Source: Coprococcus_C hominis
Lineage (GTDB): Bacteria; Bacillota; Clostridia; Lachnospirales; Lachnospiraceae
NCBI RefSeq assembly: GCF_020687505.1
Contig: NZ_JAJEQT010000005.1
DNA: 64,000 bases
Direction: 5' to 3' (one strand)
Below, piece by piece: positions 18,313 to 26,826 of the stretch; the first letter of the stretch is position 1; the number at the start of each line of letters is the position of its first letter. Position numbers and translations under genes: made by a program. The notes under the pieces are model-generated. The model was not told the origin of the DNA, did not search any database, and saw only the letters and a list, made by a program, of their open reading frames with translations.

Positions 18313-18546
18313 TTACTCGTCATCTCCGACAATCTTAACTTTTCCGCTATACAGCTCCTTGACTGCGGTAGAAAGTGGATTGCCACTCTCGGATTTTACC
18401 AATGGCTCTGCGCCATCGATGATCTGTCTGGCTCTCTTTGCAGTCGCCATAACCACAGAATAACGACTCTGAACAACCGGCTGTTCACCTGGTTCTACGT
18501 CGCTGTTAATCACTTCCATTAATTCCGTGTAAGATGGATGTATCAT
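18313..18546 (-). CDS. rpoZ: RNA polymerase omega subunit
   Basis: A 77-residue protein with the omega core: RYSVVMATAKRARQI followed by KPLSTAV-like NPLSTAVKEL. It binds the beta-prime subunit and stabilises RNA polymerase. The gmk-rpoZ pairing is conserved across Firmicutes. Confidence 0.92.
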   Translation of the reverse strand: MIHPSYTELMEVINSDVEPGEQPVVQSRYSVVMATAKRARQIIDGAEPLVKSESGNPLSTAVKELYSGKVKIVGDDE

Positions 18547-18563
18547 TGTCTATATCTCCCTTC

Positions 18564-19181
18564 CTATAAAGCTTTCAGCTCGTTTTTAATCTCTTCTATA
18601 AATTCCAGATTATTCTCGCGCAGACATTTTCTGCCGACAATAATCGAGTGTACGCTGTGTACACATGTATCTAAATCGTCGTTGACAACGATATAGTCGT
18701 ATTGCTGCATATCCTCGGACTCCTCCACTGCACGTTGCATGCGTTTGTCGATGACTTCCTCGCTCTCGGTGCCACGTCCTGCCAGACGCTCCCGGAGTCC
18801 CTTCGCGCTCGGTGCTGTGATAAAGATAAGAATCGCATCCGGATACTGTTCCCGAACATTCATCGCGCCCTGCACTTCGATCTCTAAGATCACATCATGC
18901 CCCTTCGCCATCTCATCTTCTACAAATTTTCTTGGGGTTCCATAGTAGTTCTCCACATACTGTGCCCACTCAATAAATCCATTATAATCAATCAGATTCC
19001 GAAATTCATCCACGGATTTGAAATAATATTCTCTTCCGTCTACTTCGCCTTCCCGCGGTGCACGTGTTGTCGCAGAAACCGACAGGCTGTAACCATACTC
19101 GGCAACCATCTTCTTTACCACGGTACCTTTACCAACACCGGAGAATCCGGAAATAACGATCAAAGAACCTTTCTTTGCCAT
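18564..19181 (-). CDS. gmk: Guanylate kinase
   Basis: The 205-residue enzyme phosphorylates GMP to GDP. P-loop SGFSGVGKGT, GMP-binding VSATTRAPREGEVDGREYYF, and EIEVQGAMNVRE are all present. It follows yicC by 17 bp and precedes rpoZ by 17 bp in one operon. Confidence 0.96.
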   Translation of the reverse strand: MAKKGSLIVISGFSGVGKGTVVKKMVAEYGYSLSVSATTRAPREGEVDGREYYFKSVDEFRNLIDYNGFIEWAQYVENYYGTPRKFVEDEMAKGHDVILEIEVQGAMNVREQYPDAILIFITAPSAKGLRERLAGRGTESEEVIDKRMQRAVEESEDMQQYDYIVVNDDLDTCVHSVHSIIVGRKCLRENNLEFIEEIKNELKAL

Positions 19182-19198
19182 AATCTATCTGGTTCCCC

Positions 19199-20077
19199 CT
19201 ACTCTATATTCTGTATCTGTTCACGAACCTTCTCGATCTCTGTCTTCAGGTCGATTCCCTTATCGGAAATGATCAGGGAATTTGCCTTGGAAAGAATCGT
19301 GTTTGCTTCCCGGTTCATCTCCTGTACGATGAAATCAAGCTTCCGGCCAACGGCACCACCCTCGGTCAGGATTTTGATTGTACTGTCAATATGACTTCTG
19401 AGACGTACAACCTCTTCGTCCACACAGACCTTATCCGCATACATTGTAACCTCGGCTGCAATACGCTGATCATCGATCTGCGTATTGATTGCAAGTTCAT
19501 CCACCTTCTCGATCAATCTCGCCTTATAGTCCTCGATGATCTGTGGGGATTTCTCCTCGATATAAGCCACAATGTCTGACATCGCAGAAAGCTTGGCAAG
19601 CAAGTCTTTCTTCAGGTTCTCACCTTCACGGACACGGGATTCCACAAATTTCTCGGCTGCTTCCCGCACAACACCCTCCAAATGAGACCATATCTCATTC
19701 TCATCCACAGACTGCTCCTCCAATGTAAACACCTCTGGGAATCTGCCGATCACAGACGGCTTCACATCTGACTGCAAACCAAAATCATCCACCATACTGT
19801 TCAGATAATTTACATATTCGGTTGCAATTTCCTTATTATATTTTACACATACATTGGACTTTGTATAATCTTCGTATGTGATAAATACATCTACTTTTCC
19901 TCGCTGAATGTACTCTTTCAGGCAGGTTCTGATATCTGTCTCAAAATAATTCAGCTTCTTTGGCAGCTTCACATTCATATCACAGAATCTATGATTCACC
20001 GCCTTGATCTCTACCACGATCTTACGATCGTCATTTACCTGTTCGCCTCTTCCGAAGCCTGTCATACTTTTTATCAC
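19199..20077 (-). CDS. YicC-family endoribonuclease
   Basis: A 292-residue cytosolic protein with the YicC N-terminal signature SMTGFGRG and the C-terminal GRKLDFIVQEMNREANTILSKA block. Recent work on the family shows endoribonuclease activity. Start is GTG 20077, supported by AGGAG 6 bp upstream; the ATG at 20065 is less well placed. It opens the yicC-gmk-rpoZ operon. The small DUF370/remA gene often found between yicC and gmk is absent. Confidence 0.93.
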   Translation of the reverse strand: MIKSMTGFGRGEQVNDDRKIVVEIKAVNHRFCDMNVKLPKKLNYFETDIRTCLKEYIQRGKVDVFITYEDYTKSNVCVKYNKEIATEYVNYLNSMVDDFGLQSDVKPSVIGRFPEVFTLEEQSVDENEIWSHLEGVVREAAEKFVESRVREGENLKKDLLAKLSAMSDIVAYIEEKSPQIIEDYKARLIEKVDELAINTQIDDQRIAAEVTMYADKVCVDEEVVRLRSHIDSTIKILTEGGAVGRKLDFIVQEMNREANTILSKANSLIISDKGIDLKTEIEKVREQIQNIE

Positions 20078-20146
20078 GATAGTCTCCTATATACGTCGGT
20101 TGCCTTGCGGCAATCGTTTCTCCCTGCGCATTTATGCACACATAAA

Positions 20147-20199
20147 AATAATGCAGATTATCGTTTCTATCTTATCCATGAACGATAATCTACATTATT
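20147..20199 (-). terminator. Long-stem terminator after rqcH
   Basis: A 19-bp stem (20147-20165 with 20181-20199, one G-U pair) and a 15-nt loop, followed on the minus strand by a short T run. It separates rqcH from the yicC operon. Confidence 0.8.
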
Positions 20200-20251
20200 A
20201 TAGTATAGGCACCCCTAAAAATCAAGGTGTTTTGATGTTTAATTTCACGTT

Positions 20252-22036
20252 TTAAGCTTCTGCAATCCCGTGGATATCCGGCTCGATACTCATCGAATAA
20301 TTCGTATGATAGATTACAAAACCCGGCTTTGCTTTCGGCGGTTTCTTCAGATTTTTCTTCGTCGTATAGTCAATCTCCACCTTCGGTGCTTCTTTGCCGG
20401 TTGAGTAATATGCCGCCAGTCTCGCTGCCTCCTCGTAGGTACGGTCTGGAATCTCTGTCTCACCGTTCGTCTTGACGATCACATGGGAACCCGGCATCTG
20501 TTTGGCATGAAACCACAGATCATTGCCCTCTGCAAACTTAAATGTCAGCTCCTCATTCTGGAAATTATTCTTTCCGACATACATATGGTAGCCATCACTG
20601 GATATATAATGCAGTGGCTTTGCCTTCACCTGTTTCTTCTGCTTGTTCCGATCGAATCTGCCGCGCACATAGCCACTTTCCACAAGCTCCTGCTTGATCT
20701 CCTGCAGATCATTTTCTGTCTTCGCAATCTCCAGCGAATTCTGCACAGAAAGCAGATAATCAAGTTCCTCTTTCGACTCTACGGTAAGCTCCATCAGCGC
20801 CTCATAGGTACGCTTCAGTTTATTATATTTGTTGAAATACCGCTTTGCATTTTCCATCGCCGACTGCTCTGGATCAAGCGGAATCGTAAGCATACTGCTA
20901 TCATAGTAGTTCTCGCAGGTGATTTCTTTATCGCCCGGTTTACAAGAATATCCATAGGCAGTCAGCAATTCACCATAGACCTTGTATTTATCCCGTTTCT
21001 CTGTATCCTTTAGCTGTGACCGCTGCAGATCGTATTTCTTCGCCGTCCGCTCAATCGCGTTGTTCACAATCTTACGAAGATCCGTCGACCGCTGCCGGAT
21101 GCGCGTTACCACACTTTTTGCCTGATAGTATTCTTCAATGACCGGAGACATCGACGGAAATACTTTCAGTCCATCCACATCCTTCTTGGGAAGGTTGTCT
21201 GCTTCCTCTCCGTACATCGTCAGTGTACACGCCGCAAATTCCTTCGGTGCATACCCCTGATATGCAATACACGGTGCAAACTGTTCTTCTTTTATACTTG
21301 TACGCATCGCATCAAACGCTGCATACAAATCCTCCTGCTCCTGCATCGAGAGTCCAGCCGTACTCATGCCGCCATCGACACCAGCCCGGTAACAGATCTC
21401 ATTTGCGATCACCGGTGATAATCCTGTCAGCGATGTATAGATTGCCTTCGTCACCGATACCGGCTTGCGCAGGACATGATTCATAAAATAATTGATATCA
21501 ATGTCGAGCGGATTTTCCTTTTCCTGTGCCGGAGGATATACATACGTTCTTCCCGGCAGCACTTCCCGCACCGAACTTACTTGATGGGAAATATGCTTGA
21601 TGCTGTCAATGATCGTACCATCCGCATCCGTGAAGATGATGTTGCTGTGTTTTCCCATGATCTCGACGATCAGCTTCTTCTGGCAAAGATCACCCATTTC
21701 ATCAAGGTGTTCTAACTGCATCTCTACAATTCGCTCAAAGTTCGGCTGTGTCACGGATAAAATGCGTGCATTTCCAATATGCTTCCGTAGCAGCATACAA
21801 AAATTCGGGGCTGTCGACGGGTTCTCCTTTATCTGCCCCGTCAGATAAATAAGAGGCAGACTGGCATCTGCAGAGATCACCAGACGACTGGTTGTGTTGC
21901 CCTGTTCTGTCCGGTTTTTTACGACCAGACACAGCTCATCCACTTCCGGCTGATATATTTTATAGATACGTCCGCCTGTCAGATTCTTCTTTAATTCGCT
22001 GACGATTGCAGACACGGTTACTCCGTCAAATGCCAT
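20252..22036 (-). CDS. rqcH: NFACT-family ribosome quality-control protein RqcH
   Basis: A 594-residue Rqc2 homologue. The N-terminal NFACT-N domain begins MAFDGVTVSAIVSELK; two long coiled-coil helices occupy the middle; the C-terminal NFACT-R domain includes SSDGYHMYVGKNNFQNEELTF and DLWFHAKQMPGSHVIVK. It binds obstructed 50S-peptidyl-tRNA complexes and recruits alanyl-tRNA to add C-terminal alanine tails. ATG 22036 follows AAGGAG; the in-frame starts further upstream lack ribosome sites. Confidence 0.95.
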   Translation of the reverse strand: MAFDGVTVSAIVSELKKNLTGGRIYKIYQPEVDELCLVVKNRTEQGNTTSRLVISADASLPLIYLTGQIKENPSTAPNFCMLLRKHIGNARILSVTQPNFERIVEMQLEHLDEMGDLCQKKLIVEIMGKHSNIIFTDADGTIIDSIKHISHQVSSVREVLPGRTYVYPPAQEKENPLDIDINYFMNHVLRKPVSVTKAIYTSLTGLSPVIANEICYRAGVDGGMSTAGLSMQEQEDLYAAFDAMRTSIKEEQFAPCIAYQGYAPKEFAACTLTMYGEEADNLPKKDVDGLKVFPSMSPVIEEYYQAKSVVTRIRQRSTDLRKIVNNAIERTAKKYDLQRSQLKDTEKRDKYKVYGELLTAYGYSCKPGDKEITCENYYDSSMLTIPLDPEQSAMENAKRYFNKYNKLKRTYEALMELTVESKEELDYLLSVQNSLEIAKTENDLQEIKQELVESGYVRGRFDRNKQKKQVKAKPLHYISSDGYHMYVGKNNFQNEELTFKFAEGNDLWFHAKQMPGSHVIVKTNGETEIPDRTYEEAARLAAYYSTGKEAPKVEIDYTTKKNLKKPPKAKPGFVIYHTNYSMSIEPDIHGIAEA

Positions 22037-22078
22037 TTTCTTACTCCTTTTCATTTCAATAATCACGATCAATAATCA

Positions 22079-22353
22079 CGAAACACACTATGATTTGCAT
22101 ATATGTCTGCATCGTTGTCTGACTATATAAGATGTATTGAAATTAAGAAGTTCTAAGATGTTCTGATTCACAAGCTAAACAACGCACGCAACCACCGCCA
22201 ATTCGCCATCCATGGCTCAGTGGCGGTTTGTTTGAACATCGTGTTCAAACATTGCTGTTTATTTACAGAACATCAAGAACTTCTAAATTCCAAACATATT
22301 TATATTGTCAGACAACGATGCAGACACATAAAAGCAAATCATAGTCCGTTTCG
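22079..22353 (-). repeat. Structured inverted-repeat element, copy 1
   Basis: About 275 bp with imperfect, mutually complementary ~85-bp arms (22080-22165 and 22265-22352) around a conserved core on the minus strand. The core reads, on the minus strand, CAGCAATG (22250-22257), hairpin P2 (22230-22238/22242-22250, loop CGA), hairpin P3 (22194-22200/22221-22227) enclosing the constant CTGAGCCATGGATGGCGAAT, then GGTTGCG. It is back to back with copy 2 in the 636-bp gap between htpG and rqcH; no gene is seen in this gap. Confidence 0.85.
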
Positions 22354-22388
22354 TAAGCTACTTTCTAAAATTGCAATCACATAATATC

Positions 22389-22652
22389 AAAAATGCATGT
22401 CAATGTAAATGCGCATATAGATTCATGAAGTAATATGATACATTTGTGACTTAGAAGTAATTCGTGTTCTGTGAATATCAGCAATGCGAAAACACGATGT
22501 TTTCGCAAGTTGCCACTGAGCCATGGATGGCGAATTGGCAGCGGTTGCGTACGGTAATACATATATCCCAGAACACGAATATTACTTCTTAGTCACAATA
22601 TGTTATATTACGAATGAATCTACTATGCATATTTACATCTGACATGCATTTT
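22389..22652 (+). repeat. Structured inverted-repeat element, copy 2
   Basis: About 264 bp with ~80-bp complementary arms. Inner arm ends are 22451-22471 and 22569-22592. The plus-strand core has CAGCAATG (22479-22486), hairpin P2 (22486-22494/22498-22506), hairpin P3 (22509-22515/22536-22542) and GGTTGCG (22543-22549). Stems differ from the other copies but stay paired, while loops and junctions are constant. Confidence 0.85.
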
Positions 22653-22672
22653 GACCACCTTATGTGATTATA

Positions 22673-24661
22673 TTAGATCAACAATCCAAGCAGATCGTTG
22701 CTTCGTTTTACAAATGCTGTCATCTTCTCAGCAGAGAGCGGCTTGTTGGCAAGAACAGCTAAATCATAAAGCTGGTTGCAGATCATATCCTTGTACTCAC
22801 CCTCTGGATTATCTAAGATGTATTTTACAAGCTTGTTGTTTGCATTTAAAACAAGTGTCTCTGCCTCGCCTGCTCCAAACATGTTCGGATCCATGCCGCC
22901 CATATTGTAGACACGCATCATTTCCATCATACGACGTGACTCCTCGGAAACCGTCAGGACAGAAGATACATTCTCATTCTTCATGCTCTCAACCTTGACT
23001 ACAAGCTTGTCATTTCCAGTTGCTTTCTTGAATGCCTCAGAAAGCTTATCGGTATATTCCTTCGTCTGCTCTTCCGTCAGCTTCTCACCGACAAAGTTAT
23101 CGGCAAGGTCTGCATCGATACGCAGGAACTTCACATTTTCATTCTTACCTTCCAGGTGTGTGATGTATGGGTTATCAATGTTGTGTGTCAGATAAACCGC
23201 ATTCATGCCCTCTTCCTTGAACATGTTGATGTACTGGGACTGTGCCACTTCATCGGAGATATAGAATACCTTGTTCTCGTATTTCTCCTTGCCCTCTTCG
23301 AGGTACTCCGGAAGTGTAATATACTTGCCGTTGATATCCTTGAAGAGCATGTAGTCTGTCATCTTGTCACAGAACTTCTCATCCTTCAGGCAGCCAAACT
23401 TGATGAATGGGCTTAAGTCATCCCAATACTTCTCGTAATCTTCCTTGTTGTTTTTGTACATGCCAGTCAGCTTATCAGCGACCTTCTTCGTGATGTAATC
23501 TGAGATCTTCTTGACAAAACCATCGTTCTGCAGTGCGGAACGGGATACGTTCAGCGGCAGATCCGGACAATCAATGACACCCTTCAGCAGAAGCAAAAAC
23601 TCTGGAATAACTTCCTTGATGTTATCTGCGATAAATACCTGATTGTTATATAACTTAATCGTACCTTCCAACTGGTCATACTGTGTATTGATCTTCGGGA
23701 AGTACAAAATACCCTTTAAGTTAAATGGATAGTCCATATTCAGGTGGATCCAGAAGAGCGGCTTCTTGAAGTCCAAGAATACATGCTGATAGAAATCAAT
23801 GTACTGCTCGTCCGTACAATCCTTCGGATTGCGCATCCAGAGAGGATTCGTATCATTTAACGGTTTTCTCTCTTCTTTCTTTTCCTCTGTGGCATCCTCT
23901 TTCTTCTCTTCTGCCTCATCCTTCTTCGGTGCATCGCCGACAAGCTCATCTTCCTGTGTCGTATCGACCTCGATCACCTTGTCCTTTTCCTTCTTCTCAG
24001 CTTCCTTCTTGGCAGCTTCTTCCTCTTCCTTATCCTCATTGATAAAGTAGATGTTGTATGGCATAAATGCACAATACTTCTGGATAACTTCCTTTACACG
24101 GTACTCATTTGCATACTCCAGGCAATCCTCATTCAGATACAATGTAATGGCTGTACCACGGATATCGTCGTCGCTCTCACTCATCGTATAATTCGTTCCG
24201 CCGTCGCACTCCCAGTATACCGGCTTTGCACCTTCCTTGTAGGAACATGTCTCGATCGTTACCTTATCGGCAACCATAAATGCGGAATAAAAACCAAGTC
24301 CAAAATGTCCGATGATCTGCTCATCGCCAGCCTTGTCCTTGTACTTGTTGATGAAGTCCGTCGCACCGGAAAATGCGATCTGGTTGATGTATTTGTCAAC
24401 CTCTTCCTCGGTCATACCAAGACCGTTATCGACGAATGTCAAAGTCTTATCCTTGGCAGACGCGTACACCTCAATCTTGTACTCCTCGCCTTCAACTTCC
24501 TCATAATCTCCCATCACGGCAAGCTTCTTTAATTTTGTGATTGCATCACAGCCGTTGGAAATCAGCTCTCGAATGAAAATATCCTGATCGGAATAAAGCC
24601 ATTTCTTAATAATCGGAAAAATGTTGTCACTGTTAATTGATAAATTACCCTGTCGTTCCAT
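22673..24661 (-). CDS. htpG: Molecular chaperone HtpG (Hsp90) with acidic linker
   Basis: A 662-residue Hsp90. N-terminal GHKL ATPase motifs: ELISNGCDAITKL, DNGLGMT, GHFGLGFYSAFMVA. The middle domain has the catalytic-loop NVSRSALQ. A highly charged Lys/Glu-rich insert of about 65 residues (roughly 205-270) joins the two; classical bacterial HtpG has little or no such linker. The C-terminal dimerisation domain is present. AGGAGG precedes ATG 24661. It is preceded by a consensus sigma-A promoter and a CIRCE operator, so HrcA heat-shock control is likely. Confidence 0.96.
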   Translation of the reverse strand: MERQGNLSINSDNIFPIIKKWLYSDQDIFIRELISNGCDAITKLKKLAVMGDYEEVEGEEYKIEVYASAKDKTLTFVDNGLGMTEEEVDKYINQIAFSGATDFINKYKDKAGDEQIIGHFGLGFYSAFMVADKVTIETCSYKEGAKPVYWECDGGTNYTMSESDDDIRGTAITLYLNEDCLEYANEYRVKEVIQKYCAFMPYNIYFINEDKEEEEAAKKEAEKKEKDKVIEVDTTQEDELVGDAPKKDEAEEKKEDATEEKKEERKPLNDTNPLWMRNPKDCTDEQYIDFYQHVFLDFKKPLFWIHLNMDYPFNLKGILYFPKINTQYDQLEGTIKLYNNQVFIADNIKEVIPEFLLLLKGVIDCPDLPLNVSRSALQNDGFVKKISDYITKKVADKLTGMYKNNKEDYEKYWDDLSPFIKFGCLKDEKFCDKMTDYMLFKDINGKYITLPEYLEEGKEKYENKVFYISDEVAQSQYINMFKEEGMNAVYLTHNIDNPYITHLEGKNENVKFLRIDADLADNFVGEKLTEEQTKEYTDKLSEAFKKATGNDKLVVKVESMKNENVSSVLTVSEESRRMMEMMRVYNMGGMDPNMFGAGEAETLVLNANNKLVKYILDNPEGEYKDMICNQLYDLAVLANKPLSAEKMTAFVKRSNDLLGLLI

Positions 24662-24744
24662 GTCTTATTACCTCCTAAAACCAATACAAGTCTGCTGTCC
24701 TTTCCTGCAGACTTCATTTTACGAATGTATATTTCATAAATAAG

Positions 24745-24773
24745 ATAATAATACTTGGAAATTTGAATGTCAA
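24745..24773 (-). promoter_or_regulatory. Sigma-A promoter of htpG
   Basis: On the minus strand TTGACA (24768-24773), exactly 17 bp, then TATTAT (24745-24750). It starts only 7 bp downstream of the CIRCE operator. Confidence 0.85.
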
Positions 24774-24780
24774 GAAAAAA

Positions 24781-24807
24781 TTAGCACTCATTTTTATTGA
24801 GTGCTAA
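24781..24807 (-). promoter_or_regulatory. CIRCE operator (HrcA binding site)
   Basis: TTAGCACTC, 9 bp, GAGTGCTAA: a perfect match to the CIRCE consensus. On the minus strand it is followed directly by TTTTTT, so as RNA it also resembles an intrinsic terminator for the gene ending at 24818. Confidence 0.93.
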
Positions 24808-24817
24808 TAATTCTACT

Positions 24818-25282
24818 TTAAATATAATATTTCTTGATCGTATCGTCCCAGATATGCTCCAATGTTTTATCCATCGTAAATATCTTCAGAGATGTTCCAG
24901 TTGTCACAGACAGCGTTTCATGCTCATAAACCACGTTCATAAACAACGCGCTCACATCCTCCTCTTTGACCGGCAGATTGTTCATTTCCAACAAACGGCT
25001 GATATTCTCGCGATTGAACATCAAAATGATCTTAAAGCCGATCGGCAGCCGTTCCCCTTTCAGATACGCATACACGGTCGCCTTGATATCCTTCCATTCA
25101 ATATATTCCGGCAGATCTGCCTGTGCCTCCGTATCAAAATACTCACGGTTCAGTCTGCCATTTACATAATAATCAAGTTTCGTTTTCACCCGCGCCTCAT
25201 ACAGATAAAAGCTGTCGTATTTCTCCTTTTCAAACAACTCTTTTATATATTCTGCTTTTTCTTCTATCTCAACGATTTCCAT
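24818..25282 (-). CDS. DUF5721-like cytosolic protein
   Basis: A 154-residue soluble protein with no signal peptide. The ending VTGTSLKIFTMDKTLEHIWDD and the pattern of an N-terminal EARVKTKLDYYVNGRLNREYF segment recall the small Lachnospiraceae family DUF5721, recognised from memory and not searched. No function is known. It is the last gene of an operon with a transglutaminase-like gene 3 bp upstream, and the CIRCE hairpin plus T-run probably ends its transcript. Confidence 0.55.
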   Translation of the reverse strand: MEIVEIEEKAEYIKELFEKEKYDSFYLYEARVKTKLDYYVNGRLNREYFDTEAQADLPEYIEWKDIKATVYAYLKGERLPIGFKIILMFNRENISRLLEMNNLPVKEEDVSALFMNVVYEHETLSVTTGTSLKIFTMDKTLEHIWDDTIKKYYI

Positions 25283-25285
25283 CTT

Positions 25286-26365
25286 CTACCTCTGATTTAA
25301 ATATACCGTTACCAGTTCATACGCGCCGTAAGGCTCTTCTGTGTACTGAAAATACTGCACCGCACTCACATCCTGCATAAAGGAATAATCAAAATCGGTC
25401 GTATAATCGGTCACGACAACCTCAATTGTCCCCGTGCTGTTGCGCAATGCCTGATCCTTGAGCAGTGTACGGAACGCATCGCTGTCACAGATCAGATCAT
25501 TTTGCTCGTAATAATTATAATCGGTGCTGTCACACGCCGGAAATGCATCCTGCTTCCAGTCATGCCGTTCATCCATGATCTCATCCGTCACATTGAAATA
25601 CTCATGTCCAGCAAATACACCGCGATCCGGCAAAGGATCGTCCCATGTGGCATCGACCTGATACCAGTTTCCATCCAGGCACACCTGATTCCATGCATGT
25701 AGCTCATTATCCGCCGTTCCGGTTACGATCTGGTTTTCGATTCCAACGCATGTCATAAGCAGTGCCATCGCCTCAGCATATCCATTGCACACAGCCTTGT
25801 TCTGCACCAGAGCACCATATGCCCGGTACGCATAATCCTTGGAAGATTCCACATACCCATACTGGCAATGCACCACAATATAATCATGAATGGCAAGTTC
25901 CTTTTCATAATCTGTCATATCCGGCTTGATGATCTGCTTCAACACATCTTCCACTTTATCATACAGCTTATAAGCAAGTGCATGCTCGGATGGAATCGCC
26001 GTGCCATTTACATATTTCTGCCATACATAATAATTGTCCGAGATCTCATACCGAAACTGAATCCGCATGCCATCCCTGCTTTTTTCTGTCACCATATACT
26101 GGTCGACCATGCCGTTCATGCTGCACAGATTCTCGTTGATATTCCCGATATCACTCTCCGAAATTCCGGATACATAGAAATTGCCTGTCGTCTTACCATC
26201 GTTGATCTGTTCAGTTACCAATTGTGTTAATTCTTCCATGCTGTATGCGGTCTCATCTGGATGCAGATAGGAACCGATGCGGAAGTTGAAAAAATAAAAC
26301 ACAAGGATCACAGCCACCACAAGCACTGGAAGGATAATATGCATTTTCCCTTTTTTCTGCTCCAT
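25286..26365 (-). CDS. Membrane-anchored transglutaminase-like protease domain protein
   Basis: A 359-residue protein with an N-terminal membrane helix (about residues 10-27) and an extracytoplasmic transglutaminase-core domain. The catalytic triad is visible: Cys in NKAVCNGYAEAM, His in ADNELHAWNQV, Asp in YQVDATWDDP. In bacteria such domains act as surface cysteine proteases or cross-linkers, often on cell-wall material. ATG 26365 directly abuts the stop codon of the small membrane protein upstream, so the two are coupled. Confidence 0.85.
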   Translation of the reverse strand: MEQKKGKMHIILPVLVVAVILVFYFFNFRIGSYLHPDETAYSMEELTQLVTEQINDGKTTGNFYVSGISESDIGNINENLCSMNGMVDQYMVTEKSRDGMRIQFRYEISDNYYVWQKYVNGTAIPSEHALAYKLYDKVEDVLKQIIKPDMTDYEKELAIHDYIVVHCQYGYVESSKDYAYRAYGALVQNKAVCNGYAEAMALLMTCVGIENQIVTGTADNELHAWNQVCLDGNWYQVDATWDDPLPDRGVFAGHEYFNVTDEIMDERHDWKQDAFPACDSTDYNYYEQNDLICDSDAFRTLLKDQALRNSTGTIEVVVTDYTTDFDYSFMQDVSAVQYFQYTEEPYGAYELVTVYLNQR

Positions 26366-26542
26366 TTAATGCTTACTCCTGTCTTTTTCTTCCTCATCTG
26401 ACTCATCGTCTTCTCCATTTCCACCTTTGCCTACCATGATCAGAACGACCATCAATACGATGGAGACAATCAGGCAGATGGCTACCAGAAGTGGTTTGCC
26501 ACTGTCGCCGGTTGCGATTATATTTGCAAGAATTGTGTTCAT
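26366..26542 (-). CDS. 58-residue single-span membrane protein
   Basis: A short frame with a good ribosome site (AAGGAG, 7 bp before ATG 26542). An N-terminal segment MNTILANIIATGDSGKP precedes one hydrophobic helix (about residues 17-37) and a very acidic, lysine-containing tail. The TGDSGKPLLV-helix layout resembles the C-terminal anchor of clostridial surface proteins, but there is no LPxTG motif and no ectodomain. The stop codon is adjacent to the transglutaminase start. Function unknown; an assembly partner for that enzyme is a guess. Confidence 0.7.
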   Translation of the reverse strand: MNTILANIIATGDSGKPLLVAICLIVSIVLMVVLIMVGKGGNGEDDESDEEEKDRSKH

Positions 26543-26560
26543 ATTTATCTCCTTATCCCA

Positions 26561-26680
26561 GACAACTGCGAAACATTTATACTGCGAACATATATTTCAA
26601 TCTTATTCATTCGATATACAATGTATTAAAACCAGATTGAAATATATGATACACTTTATTCTCCCTGTTTCGCACTTGTC
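26561..26680. repeat. Large inverted repeat upstream of the 26542 gene
   Basis: Outer arms GACAACTGCGAAACA (26561-26575) and TGTTTCGCACTTGTC (26666-26680) pair with one mismatch. An inner 12-bp pair is ATATTTCAATCT (26591-26602) with AGATTGAAATAT (26634-26645). It lacks the core of the three-copy element. It lies where the leader of the transglutaminase operon would be. A perfect 14-bp palindrome TGTAAATATTTACA sits further out at 26805-26818. Confidence 0.7.
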
Positions 26681-26826
26681 TTATATATGTCTATAATTAT
26701 GTAAATCATTCTAATGTATATAATGATAAATCGCAACCTTTTTTCGCGTTTGTCTTGTCGGTTCTTGGGATTTGTTGTATATTATATTTCAAACATTAAA
26801 TATCTGTAAATATTTACAATGTCTTT

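Noticed and set aside
22509..22542. Hammerhead ribozyme in the three-copy element (CTGA...GAA around a short stem)
   Set aside because: The second conserved half of the hammerhead CUGANGA segment is missing and there is no proper three-stem core.
26805..26818. Arginine-repressor box upstream of argH
   Set aside because: The palindrome matches the arginine box at only about half of its positions and is ~290 bp from the start codon.
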